DNA of 64,000 bases from Fallopia convolvulus (taxonomy: Eukaryota > Streptophyta > Magnoliopsida > Caryophyllales > Polygonaceae): NCBI GenBank assembly GCA_964016875.1, contig OZ024724.1, positions 42,771,820 through 42,835,819 of the forward strand. Reading direction: 5' to 3'. A model generated the notes under the pieces. It saw nothing but the letters and a program-made list of their open reading frames with translations. It searched no databases and was not told the origin of the DNA. A program made the position numbers and the translations under genes. Below, one piece after another: positions 11,566 to 21,223 of this stretch; the stretch's first letter is position 1, and the number at the start of each line of letters is the position of its first letter.

Positions 11566-12759
11566 TACTATTGGGATGATCCTTACTTGTTTAAGCAAGG
11601 AAGTGACCACCTCTTTAGACGCTGCATCCCAGAAGAAGAGATAGAGAATGTGATCCGCCAGTGTCACACACTTCCAACTGGAGGCCATGCAAAAGGGTTC
11701 AAAACCACGGTGAAGATTCTTCAAAGTGGTCTCTATTGGCCGACCATGTTCAAAGATGTTCAAGCATATGTTACAGCATGTGATGGATGCCAACGCTCAG
11801 ACAACATTACTTGGAGACATGAGAATCCACTAACTGGGATACTAGAGGTCGAGTTATTCGACGGATGGGGGATAGACTTCATGGGACCTTTTCCCGCATC
11901 AGGCCCCTACAAGTACATCCTAGTGGCGGTCGATTATGTCTCTAAGTGGGTGGAAGCCGTTGCTACAAGGACCAACGACGCTAAAACCGTAGCCAAGTTT
12001 ATTAAGACTAACATTTTTCCTAGGTTTGCCATTCCAAGAACCCTCATTAGTGATGGCGGTTCCCATTTCATTGAGCGGAGTTTTGAAGCACTTTTGGCAA
12101 AGTATGGGGTATCACATCGGGTAGCAACACCATATCATCCCCAAACTAGTGGCCAAGTTGAAGTTTCAAACAGGCAAATAAAGAGCATATCGGAGAAGAC
12201 AGTGTCGCGTTCAAGGAAGGATTGGTCTTCTAAATTGGATGACGCTCTTTGGGCATACATGACAGCATACAAGACGCCTCTGCGCACCACTCCTTATAAC
12301 CTAGTGTATGGCAAAGCATGTCACTTACCAGTCGAGATGGAGCATAAAGCACTATGGGCTCTTAAAGAGCTCAACATGAACCTCGACGCAGCTGGAGCAA
12401 AAAGATTTATGGACTTGCAAGCATTAGAGGAGTTGAGACTTAAGGCGTATGAAAATGTTGAAATTTACAAGGAGTGCACCAAACGGTGGCATGATCGGAA
12501 ATTAGTACCCAAAACCTATGAGGTTGGTGACAAGGTACTTCTTTTCAACTCTAGACTCCGTCTATTTCCAAGGAAGCTTAGGACAAGATGGAGTGGGCCA
12601 TTCGTGGTTCATCACATTTATCCCCACAGTGCGGTATAGTTGATCGATAACCAAGGCACAATCTTCAAAGTTAGTGGCCACCGACTGAAAAAGTTCCACG
12701 AGCAACCTGACCCAAATGAAGAGATTAGAGTCACTATGGATCTCACTACGTCGGACTAG
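11566..12759 (+). pseudogene. Integrase, Athila-type
   Basis: The zinc-binding region ends in CDGCQR. The catalytic core shows the three acidic residues in GWGIDFMGPF, LISDGGSHF and SGQVEVSNRQ. The core is followed by RKDWSSKLDDALWAYMTAYK, and the C-terminal part has the WSGPFVV (GPY/F-type) motif. A TAG at 12637 interrupts the last 40 codons, and the polyprotein frame ends at TAG 12757-12759. Integrase would insert element DNA into the host genome. The catalytic residues are intact, but with the upstream stops no full polyprotein can be made. Confidence 0.9.
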
Positions 12760-13628
12760 CCAAGGGAAGTACGTCGGGCTGACAACGTTAAACATAGCGC
12801 TTACAGGAGGTAACCCGCTTTTAGTATAGATTAGATTTTTCTTTTTAGGTTCTTTTTCTTAGTTTTCTTTTGAGTTTTTAAGTAGTTTTTTAGGATAGAA
12901 ATTAGGATAAATTTAGATCTTGTCGTTAATGAAGCCCGGAACACCGTTTTTCCTACCGACGAGGTCCACGCTCGTTAGCCACCCAATTTCGATCTCTTGT
13001 TCTTCAATTTCCCGATTCTCCGGTATGATTTCTAAACCCTAACTCTTAAATTGCATGATTCGTGGTTTTTAGGGTAGAAATTTCATGTCTTGGATCTTGT
13101 TTATATAGGATCAATTTGCATGATTGAATTTTGCTCATGAATTTTGATTATGTTTAAGTTGTTCTTGACTAGGGAATGTTATTCATGCTAGAAACTCCAT
13201 TGCAATAACTTGATTTAAAAAGCATGAATTTTTCTTTTTCTAGTCTTAAGTTCAATCTTTGCATGACAATCTTGGGTAATTTTAGCATGATCGGGATGGG
13301 TAATTGAGCAAGTATGGGGTGCATAAACCCGATTGTGTGTCTAGTGAGGAAGTATAGAGGATGCATACTTGATTTATGATCTGATTTTTGAAGTTGATGA
13401 CACTCGGAATTTTGCGAACTGGCTCTCGGCAGCTCGTTAACGACCCACCAGGCTCGTTAACGACCCTGCGTAGCATCAAAGAGCAATAACCAGTCCAGAT
13501 TTGTAAACGACCCAATTGGGTAGTTAACGAATAATTCCGAGGTCTATTTTGAGACCAAGTATGGGGTCTCTTGTCTATCTACTTGAGTGGATTTCACCTT
13601 GGAAAATCATGATTGTTTTGTAGATCAA
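12760..13628 (+). other. Spacer between integrase and accessory ORF
   Basis: Non-coding element sequence. Its start (TTAAACATAGCGCTTACAGG) is also present in the inverted fragment around 2500-2560, which shows it is a conserved part of this family. It holds copies of the palindrome at 12923 (variant), 13434 and 13454 (exact) and 13521 (variant). AAGTATGGGG at 13558-13567 resembles the polypurine tract seen at 1141, but no LTR follows it. Confidence 0.6.
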
Positions 13629-14264
13629 ATGGCAAGTTCCAGCAGACCCGCTACCCGAGCTCAGAAGAAAATAAGGAACCAGAGGTCCCCATCTCCACCA
13701 CGCATGGATAATGTGATCCTGCGTACCCAGGGGCAAGCAGATCGTTACCATGCCATTTTAGACAAGGACCACAACACTCATTGGTTTTCGAAGTCAAGTG
13801 CCGTACACACAGGGATTTACACGGATGTCAAGGAGGCCTTCGTTATTCTCGGTGCCGCGCATTTGCTGAAGAAGGAAAATCTACCATACTTTCCGGCCCT
13901 CACATCCGAGTTTCTGGCCACTCTAGAGACTAGCTTTCCGTCAAAAAATTTGGCGGGGTGCATCCGGTTTCGGCTCGGTAATGTGAACCGTGAGTTCACC
14001 ATGGTAGAGTTCAATGCAATTTTGGAGCTCCCGAACCCTTCTAGGGAGTACAGCCAGAAGGACTACAAGGTGACTCGGACTTGGAGCTACATAACCGGGG
14101 AGGTCCAGTCCTCCACAGCGGCATTATCTGGGGCAAGCATCATCAACCCCATTTTCAGGATCATTCTCCGAGTCCTAGTGATGCGACTTTGCCCTAGCTC
14201 GGACCCAACTCCAACGAACCCGAGACGTCCTAGACCTTGGAGACCCCCTTGGCTTAGGACATAG
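13629..14264 (+). pseudogene. Accessory ORF after integrase (env-position, Athila ORF type), truncated
   Basis: From ATG 13629 a 211-codon frame encodes a basic Ser/Arg-rich start (MASSSRPATRAQKKIRNQ), then a folded-looking region with CIRFRLGNVNREFTMVEFNA. That resembles the plant retrotransposon ORF found downstream of integrase in Athila-like elements (the ATHILA ORF-1 type domain). No signal peptide and no membrane segment are seen. After about 14170 the composition changes to Pro/Arg-rich, and the frame ends just before unrelated sequence, so the C-terminal part is probably missing. The function of this protein family is unknown, and calling it an envelope would go beyond the evidence. 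Confidence 0.6.
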
Positions 14265-14786
14265 TCTATTTATATATTATTTATTATTATTTCTATTTGC
14301 GTCATTTACTTTCCGTCTTTACTATTTTAGGCGTGTGCTCTCTTATGCTTAGGAGGTCGGCCCATTATGGTAGAATAAGGCCCATTAGGGTTTGTTGCAC
14401 CTTTCCTTTTATAGTATTTACTATTAGTAGTATTTTGGGCTTGGATGTTGGGCTTAGCATGTTGTTAACCCTAATCCAGCCCATTTAGAACTAGGGTTTC
14501 GTGTGGCCTCCTCTATATAAAGGAGCCACGCCCCCCTTGTAATATTCACGTCAAAATGAATTAGCCAAATTAAAGTAGAGTCGAATTTCCTCCTTGTTTG
14601 GCCCGACGTCACCCCGGTTCCGTTCTATCCTTGTTACTACCTCGCCCCACCCTCGTTCCGACGAGCATTAGAGGCCCGCGAGTTCACTTTTGTGGTCTCG
14701 TATTTATCCCGTTACGATTATCGGAGAAGATCCGGACGTTTCGAGCCTAGATCCGCCCCTTGTGATCCTAGGGTTGCGACCAGATA
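14265..14786 (+). promoter_or_regulatory. LTR or promoter fragment with site II and telo-box cluster
   Basis: There is a TATA box (TATATAA, 14514-14520). Upstream lie five TGGGCY/RGCCCA site II words (14359, 14379, 14436, 14449, 14478) and three telo-box-like words (AGGGTTT 14387 and 14493, AACCCTAA 14467). The sequence after the TATA box is GC-rich and has no long ORF. The arrangement looks like U3-R-U5 of an LTR, but no partner LTR or target duplication was found. It could also be a captured host promoter. Confidence 0.45.
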
Positions 14787-15060
14787 ATTAATTCATTATA
14801 GATCATCTCATCATCTATAATGAACTAATTTCGGTGGACTAATAATTGCAATTTAATTACAAGAAGAATGCGAAAACAGGGAGGACTGAATTGAAAAACC
14901 AAATGAAGTGGGAGTGAGTGCCTAACAAATTAGCTAGCTCTATAGGCAGCTACATGGTAAAACCCCCCCAGACATTTTTTCTACCTCTTTCAGTTTCAGA
15001 TTTTTGACTTGCGTCGATCAATGTGGAATTGGACTTTTAAAAACAAAAAAAAAACAGTAG
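14787..15060. other. Spacer with a 12-bp hairpin
   Basis: A perfect 12-bp inverted repeat, TTCATTATAGAT at 14792-14803 and its complement at 14813-14824, has a 9-base loop. No coding region is seen in the rest. This is the left flank of the solo LTR that follows. Confidence 0.5.
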
Positions 15061-15657
15061 GTAAGTGTTGGTGTACAAAATTTCGGCTTTAATTCGTATT
15101 AAATACACCAATTAAGAACTCCTCCTCTTCTGCTCCGTCTTCAATCTCTTGACCTAGAAAACCTGCAAAACAATGGACACAGGGGGCGGGGACCTCCTAA
15201 TCCACCTCCGATGCCTAAGTCAGAAGAGCAATTGTCGTTTGAGCGTTGAGGTACAACAAGAGAGCGGTGAAACCCTAAACAGTCGAGCTAAGCGAATATT
15301 AGCCTGCCTAGGATTTCTGAATATGCTGATATGCACATGTGTCTCTCCCTACACGCCTGGGGCGTGTATTTATAATGGAAGAAGGAGAGAAGGGGGCCGA
15401 AAATTCTATCCGTATGGCCGAAAATATTATCCTCCCAAGGCTGGCCGACTTCCTTAAAGCCCAAGTCAGGAATATTCCACCCTCTCTCCAGTTTTAATTC
15501 TATCCTTAATAAAAGATAGAATCTTCCATTAAGTTGCATAACCGCCATATAATTTTATATGGAAAATAATGAAAATAATTGCGCAGTAATTTTAATAAAT
15601 ACCTTTATAGCGAAAATAACTATGGTAATTATATTTGTTTTACCCGCTCACAGTAAG
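15061..15657 (-). mobile_element. Solo LTR with 5-bp target duplication
   Basis: On the minus strand the LTR (15066-15652, 587 bp) begins TGTGAGCGGGTAAAAC and ends GTACACCAACA. It is flanked by the perfect 5-bp duplication GTAAG (15061-15065 and 15653-15657). A TATA-like TATAAATAC lies around 15367-15375 on the minus strand. GACTTAGGCATCGGAGG in its 3' part is a string often seen near the end of Tat-type gypsy LTRs. No internal region is present, so this is a solo LTR left by recombination between two LTRs. Confidence 0.88.
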
Positions 15658-16330
15658 TAATCTAATCAAACAGTCAAAATTGTCAGATTTTTCCTGATTT
15701 TCAGTACTTAATTAAATATAGTAGTTAATTACATATAAAAGGAGTAATGTTTACTTACTGAATTTTTTGAAATATAGGAATTTGGGTTTTGAGGTTTTGA
15801 ATTTTATGTTATTATGGATGTTAGGTTTAATTAATTCGGATTATATTAACTATTAAGTCGCTCGCCGTAGAAAGCTAGGTTGACAGCCTGTGTAAGAGCA
15901 GATACTGTATAAATTTAGTAAATAAGTGCGTTGGTCGGTTCGTCTTTGTCTTGTAATACTAGTTGTAGACATGAATGGCGTTTCGATGGTGTCTTTTCCT
16001 TCATCATCGAATCTATTTTTTCCAATTATTACTACGACTCATTTTTAATTTAGGAGCTTTACAGCCTACACTACGTCAATAAAATTAAATAAATCTGCTC
16101 TTTATATCCTACAAGCAAGGTTGCATTAATTGAGACAATTGTAATGACCTCCAATTCTTCGTTTCGATCTGTCATCTTGTAGGAAGAAAACACAAACTAC
16201 AGAAAAAAGTGGTCAAATACAAATGGGGTTTATTATAGATTCAGTCGGGTATCATATTGAAAATACAACTCCACGTAATTAGGGTGGTGGCATAGATTGA
16301 AATATATTGTCAAATTCTGGTGGTCTTATG
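15658..16330. other. AT-rich spacer
   Basis: No convincing ORF, RNA gene or repeat was recognised. It separates the solo LTR from the short copia element. Confidence 0.5.
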
Positions 16331-16804
16331 AACGTTAGCTTTTAAACTTGTTTAAATGTTTGATCAAAGTTGGTTTTGAGTCTTTGCTGGTTTTTAGGAT
16401 ATTGTTTACAAGTTGTTTAGTGCAAAATAAATCGTGGGGTTGTGGCTTGAGTAAGAAGTCCATGATACACATTTGTAGGAGTCTTTTCTTAGTTGCTCGT
16501 TTAGTGTAATAAACTCCACTCTCAAGAATCAAGATGCAAAAATAGGAGGTGGCGGAGTCGAGGTTTTTGTAATCGATTGAACTGGTTTTTCCTCATTGAA
16601 TGCAACAAGTATTTGCATCATAATTGTTCTCAGAGATACACAAAAATCTGTGTGTTTCATTCACAAAATTGTTGTTATTTTTCTTGTGTTACTCTTAAAT
16701 TCCAAAATCTAGTATTAGAGCTCGGCGATCAAATTTTGTCTCATCTCGAAATAGTGAATGCAAGGCAAACCCTAGTAATACAACAAGAAATACCAACCAA
16801 GATG

Positions 16805-17642
16805 GAGATGGAGTGAGGATCCAAGACAGGGATGGATCAGTAACATTCAAATATCCAATGCTGAGTAATTATGCAGCATGGGCCATCAAGATGGAGGTGT
16901 TTATGATGGCTCAAGGTGTGTGGGATGCAATTGAGTCACAAGAGCATGTTGATCACCACAAGGATAAGATGGCATTGGCTTCATTTATCAAGGCATAGGA
17001 GAAGACACTCTACTTCAACTAGGCACCAAGAAAAGAACCAAGGAGGCATGTAACATGCTCAAAACCATGAATCTTGGAGTCGAGAAGGTGAAAGAGGTTA
17101 GAACTCAATTACTTTGGAGAGAGTTTAAAGCCATGAAGGTGAATGATGGAGACAATTTAGATGAGTTCTCTAGAAAGCTCCAAATTAATTGTTGTCAATA
17201 AGCTAAGAGGGTTGGGCAACAAGGTAGAAGAAGAGCTTCTGGTGAAGAAGTTACTGAGATCAACATCACCAAATTTCTTATAGATTGCATCTACGATTGA
17301 GGAGTTTGGTGATCTAAAAAATAAGACCACATAATCACATATGAGATTATTGAATCAATCAAAGCTCATGAGGAGAGGATGAAAGGATATGGAGCAAAGG
17401 GAGATGAAACTGTTCTCCTCACTAGAGGAGAATGGCACGCAAGAGAAGACAACAAATCTCAAAAGATGTACACCATAGATCAAGTATCTAACAGAGGTGG
17501 AAGAGGCAGAGGTCGTGGAAAAGGAAGAGGAAACTTTGGCTCTTAAAGGAAAGAAGAGGAGCCGCAACAGAAGAGGAAATTTGACAAGTCAAAGATTAGG
17601 TGTTATAGCTGTGGGAAGATGGGGCATTTTGCCTCTAAATGC
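16805..17642 (+). pseudogene. Copia Gag remnant
   Basis: FKYPMLSNYAAWAIKMEVFM and LWDAIE-like residues (16850-16935) are typical of the N-terminal part of plant copia Gag (DUF4219/UBN2 type). A perfect CCHC knuckle (CYSCGKMGHFASKC) lies at 17601-17642. Between them are several stops and frame changes. Gag would package element RNA; this copy is dead. It is joined to an integrase fragment at about 17650-17690. Confidence 0.8.
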
Positions 17643-17679
17643 TCAAAGAGAAAGATGAGAAAAAAAAAACAGACTATCA

Positions 17680-17821
17680 TGGTCGTTTATTCTTTGATGA
17701 TGAGGGTGTGAAGAGACACCTTATTACAGCATATTCTCCTCAACAGAATGGATTTGTTAAGAGGAAAAAACAGACTGTCATGGAAATGGAAAGAAGCATC
17801 ATGAAGAACGTTAGCTTTTAA
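17680..17821 (+). pseudogene. Copia integrase core fragment
   Basis: The residues DDEGVKRHLITAYSPQQNGF and the following basic stretch match the part of the copia integrase core that holds the catalytic Glu region (normally AYTPQQNG-V-ERKN). Here the Val-Glu is Val-Lys, so the catalytic Glu is lost. The fragment runs into the 3' LTR within its last codons. The rest of pol is deleted. Confidence 0.75.
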
Positions 17822-18417
17822 ACTTGTTTAAATGTTTGGTCAAATTGGAATTTGAGTCTTTGTTGTTTTTTATGATATTGTTTAGTTATTTAGTTTAAAA
17901 TAAATCGTGCGGTTGTGGTTCGAGTAAGAAGTCTGTGATGCATATTTATAGGAGTCTTTTCTTAGTTGCCGATTTAGTGTAACAAACTCCACTCTCAAGA
18001 TGTATAAGTAGATCATGGATGTATAAGTAGGAGGTGGAATCGAGGTTTTTGTAACCTATTGAACTGGTTTTTCCTCATTAAATGTAGAAAGTACGTATTT
18101 GTATCATAATTGTCCTCAGAGATCCACAAAATCCAATCAGTACGTACGTACGTCTCTTAGGTGGTTTTCCGGTCTACCTTCAGGGCTTAGGCACCACTAA
18201 TTAAACCATTCATCCTCACCTTGAAAACCTCTATTGTAGCAGAAAAAGTCATTTACGATCGTGATAACCCTTTACGGATCAAGCGCAAATTTGTGTGATA
18301 CGTTAAACATCATTTCGATCAAGTTGATGCATTCCAATTTTCTTGTGATATATATTTTTTCTCTTGCAAGTCACAAGAATATGAGTTTCGCGAATCGATC
18401 ATGATAGACCATATACA

Positions 18418-19450
18418 TATACGGATCGGCAGAATAAATAAACGGTCCCCTGTACTAGTGATAATTGGTCACTTGGCCCCATGTACTTTAGTCCTAACCA
18501 TTTGCCCCCCTATAGTTACACATTGCAACCTATTGAACCCCTTATCGACAATTTTCACTTGCTTTCTTTGGTTGTGTATGTTACACGCGCCAAGTGGGTG
18601 CCACATCTATGTCACATCTACGCCACATCATCCTTATAAAAAAATAAAAAAATAAAAAAATAGAATAAAAAATAAATCCCCAAACACCCCTCATCTTCAA
18701 CCTCCCCACTCACCCAAGATCCATGGCCACCCATCTCCATATCCTCTCCAAAGTATTGAGTCCATCAATCCCAAAAGCACCAACCCACCCTATCCCCCAT
18801 GATTTATCCTTCTAGATTTCTAAAATCCACATCCTCAAATCTAAAGAATAAATCCCCAAAGCCCCTTCCTTCATCTTCAACCTCCCCTCTCACCCAAGAT
18901 CCATGGTCCCGCCGCCCGCCAACGCTGAATCTGACATCCTTCTCACCCTCGTCGCTCTCATATACACCCTGATTTATCAGAATTTGTTCCCGTGAATGAA
19001 ATCCGAATTTAGAGATTAAGTTTTTATTGAATCTAAACCTAGATCTAAAAAAAATTGACTTATTATATATATCAAATTGAGCATTAAATTTGGGAAGTGG
19101 GGTAGTGGCATCGATTGTTTAGCATCGGGATGCGTCGATTGGGTGGTGGCATGATGGCAATTGGGTACAAGGTTGAAGAACACATGAACTTAAAGAAAAA
19201 CCAAGAAGAAAGAAAGAAGAAAAAAAAATGGAAAAAAAAAAAGAAAATGATAAAAAAATTCTACGTAAGCATTCCTCAATCGTTCATATGAGAGTGAAAT
19301 GCACGCGACTTGCTAAATCAGCGGCTAGGGGTTCAATAGGTCACAATGTGCAACTATAGGGAGCCAAACGGTTAGAGCTAAAGTACAGGGGCCAAGTGAT
19401 CAATTGTCACTAGTACAAGGGGGCGTTTATGTATTCTGCCTATAGGGATC
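18418..19450. mobile_element. Mutator-like TIR element, non-autonomous
   Basis: The element spans 18428-19440 and begins GGCAGAATAAATAAACG. The reverse complement of its end begins GGCAGAATACATAAACG. The terminal inverted repeats can be followed for about 120 bp with scattered differences. The flanks TATACGGATC (18418-18427) and TATAGGGATC (19441-19450) match at 9 of 10 bases, a target duplication length typical of Mutator-like elements. Inside, a block of about 55-60 bp ending CACCCAAGATCCATGG is present twice (about 18670-18726 and 18846-18906). There is no transposase. Confidence 0.85.
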
Positions 19451-20080
19451 CGAGTCAACTATTTAAGATGCACGCACCATATTCATACCTCAATTACGGC
19501 AACTCTATTAATTAATTCTCTCCCCCAACCGTGTATTTTTATGTAGTTATTAATTTTAGCATTTGAAGCGCAAATTTTGTTTACCCCTTTTTCCATGCTA
19601 CTCTGTCAACGATTGACATGTTAGAATAAAAAAAAAAAAAAAGTTACAAGGAAAAATTATATACCAATTAACTCAAGAGTCCCTCCCTTACACGACATTC
19701 TGCAGAGGACAAAAAAATTGTCTCAAAAATGCATTCTTTTTCACATGAGATATATCCTTTCAAAACAAACATATGATTGATAAAATAGATGTATATAAAT
19801 AAGTACATTCACCCCGAAGAACAGTTCGTATGAAAAAAAAGATATACAAAATTATAAAAAGGAATCAATTGAAGGCACAAAGTAAAACAGTCATCATAAG
19901 GAATCAGTACAATCATCATACTTGCAAACATATCATAACGGAATGAGTAGTAGGTTTAGAACATGTCAAACCTGTACGGAAGCCAAGTAGTAGTAGTAAA
20001 ACAAAAGAAAAACTTATCTCTGAATTCCTGACTAGTAGCGATCTAGCACTCATCCAAACAAAAAAAATAAGTAAATTAAT
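19451..20080. other. AT-rich spacer, probably downstream part of the MIR transcript
   Basis: No ORF is credible. A poly-A run lies near 19627-19643. Since the MIR165/166 hairpin is on the minus strand to the right, the 3' part of its primary transcript probably lies here. No definite polyadenylation site can be chosen. Confidence 0.4.
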
Positions 20081-20130
20081 AAATGAAGGCTGGATCCTGT
20101 GTGGTTTTGAACAGGGAAAACGGGGGTTGA

Positions 20131-20151
20131 GAGGGATGAAGCCTGGTCCGA
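20131..20151 (-). ncRNA. Mature miR165/166
   Basis: The 21-nt guide strand starts with U and has the invariant core GGACCAGGCTTCAT. Position 17 is C as in miR165 (miR166 has U), and position 20 is U where miR165 has C. The seed and central region that pair with the HD-ZIP III site are unchanged. Confidence 0.92.
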
Positions 20152-20229
20152 GAATCATCATTGTAGGGTTTTGAAATTCTAACGCAAAATGAATCATTTT
20201 AGGGTTTTCATAATGAAGACCTTTGATGA

Positions 20230-20250
20230 CCTCGAGCCAGCCAACATTCC
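20230..20250 (-). ncRNA. miR165/166 star strand
   Basis: The passenger strand on the 5' arm begins GGAATGTTGG and ends GGCTCGAGG, as in the miR166* family. It pairs with the guide strand with the expected 2-nt overhang. Confidence 0.88.
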
Positions 20251-20472
20251 GCTCAGCCTTTTCTCCTCATTTCAATATCTGATACTTCTTCTTCTTCCTT
20301 GCGTTAATTTCGTGATGACAAAAAAAAAAAAGAAAGAAAGAGAGAGAGGGAGGTTTATGCCATGAAAGCCGCTTCCCAGAAACATAAAATAAACCCCCAA
20401 AGAAAGATAAAGAAAGAAGAAAGAATGAAATGAAAACCCTAAATAGCGCACAAGTAGTTGGAGGCCGACCCC

Positions 20473-20480
20473 CTCTTATA
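20473..20480 (-). promoter_or_regulatory. TATA box of the MIR165/166 transcript
   Basis: TATAAGAG on the minus strand, about 220 bases upstream of the star strand. The sequence between is pyrimidine-rich on the transcribed strand (runs of CTTT and CTCTCT), as in plant leaders. Transcription probably starts near 20445. Confidence 0.6.
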
Positions 20481-20519
20481 ATGCAAGGGGAGTAGTTGGC
20501 CTACGCACGTACACAGCAT

Positions 20520-21167
20520 TAAATTTTTATAATTGAAGATTTCAAATCGATCTTATAAATTTAATAGCTTACTAAATAATTCAAGATTTCGTTCTTTAAT
20601 TTATAAGATTGCTCACTTTCTAACTTAATCTTCGGTAATGTATTTTTTAAATGGTCCTTCTGAGCTAAGTTTTTTTTTTTATACTTCCTCCATTTCACAA
20701 TACTTGATCTTAGATAAAATTTCACATCTATTAAGAAAAAAAAATTCCCCAAATTCCTCCTATTAAATACTCTTTATTTTTTTCAATTATCAAGAAATTT
20801 TGGGATATTTGTAATATGGGGTATACACAAGGATATAAATGAAAAAAATAGCATACACTGCCCATATTTTTTGATATATTTCTCACAATGCATGTTCTAT
20901 ACTCCGTATCATAGAGAATAACCTCAATTTATAAATTTTTATAAAATTTTAGGAATATACTTCTTCACATCTTTTCCACAAAAAACGTACAATAATTATT
21001 TTTTAAAATACGGAACAATTTTTGAAAAAAAATCACTTAATTCTATTACTTTTTAAACCAACACCTTCACAAGGTAAACATGTTACGAAAATTTAAACTA
21101 TACTAAAAGCCCTTAAAATATTAAAAAAAATTATTTTCAAAATATTAAAAAGATTCTCAACTTCATA
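20520..21167. other. AT-rich spacer
   Basis: No ORF or recognisable repeat. It is upstream of the MIR gene and ends at the LINE target duplication. Some of the MIR upstream control region may lie here. Confidence 0.5.
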
Positions 21168-21223
21168 TGTTGTTTTGAAAGAAATTTTTTTATTATTATT
21201 AGGTAAGAATTAGGAGACATCTC

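Larger units (their letters stand above)
5233..14264 (+). mobile_element. Athila-type Ty3/gypsy element, decayed, 3' LTR missing
   Basis: The order is LTR, tRNA-Asp primer site, gag, protease, reverse transcriptase, RNase H, integrase, then an extra ORF after integrase. This order, together with the tRNA-Asp primer, fits the Athila lineage. From about 7400 to 12759 everything lies in one frame interrupted only by stop codons (7483, 8062, 8788, 9409, 10756, 11563, 12637). Three frameshifts lie in gag (about 7030, 7174 and 7400). The 3' end is lost: after 14264 the sequence is unrelated, and neither polypurine tract plus LTR nor a right target duplication is visible. Confidence 0.85.
16331..18140 (+). 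mobile_element. Deleted copia element (about 1.8 kb)
   Basis: Two direct repeats of roughly 340-380 bp (16331-16707 and 17807-about 18140) both start AACGTTAGCTTTTAAACTTG and are clearly homologous over most of their length. A tRNA-Met type primer site (TAGTATTAGAGC, degraded from TGGTATCAGAGC) follows the first at 16710. Inside are only a decayed gag and a piece of integrase core joined directly to it; reverse transcriptase and RNase H are absent. The right LTR diverges early at about 18140. I could not define a target duplication. Confidence 0.82.
20112..20266 (-). ncRNA. MIR166: MIR165/166 precursor hairpin
   Basis: On the minus strand the 3' arm holds a 21-nt sequence (20131-20151) beginning TCGGACCAGGCTTCAT and ending CCCTC. 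It matches miR165 at 20 of 21 positions as I know that sequence, and is a miR166 variant. The 5' arm has the star strand (20230-20250), beginning GGAATGTTGG and ending CTCGAGG. The two pair with 2-nt 3' overhangs. Unpaired positions (A3-C17, T7-T13, T8-T12, G10-G10, C15-A5) follow the usual miR166 duplex apart from A3-C17. The stem continues beyond the duplex on the loop side (TCATCA with TGATGA) and on the base side. miR165/166 guide cleavage of HD-ZIP III transcription factor mRNAs and so control leaf polarity, meristem and vascular patterning. The family call is firm; the choice between MIR165 and MIR166 naming is not. Confidence 0.93.

Noticed and set aside
430..13535. CRISPR-like array
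   Set aside because: The repeated palindrome is dispersed at irregular distances in a plant retrotransposon, so it is not an array.
13629..14264. Envelope gene
   Set aside because: The position fits, but no signal peptide, membrane segment or cleavage site is visible; kept as accessory ORF.
15173..15457. 94-codon ORF
   Set aside because: It lies wholly inside the solo LTR on its opposite strand; chance frame.
19916..20197. 93-codon minus-strand ORF
   Set aside because: It overlaps the mature miRNA and the loop of the MIR165/166 hairpin and has no protein similarity; chance frame.
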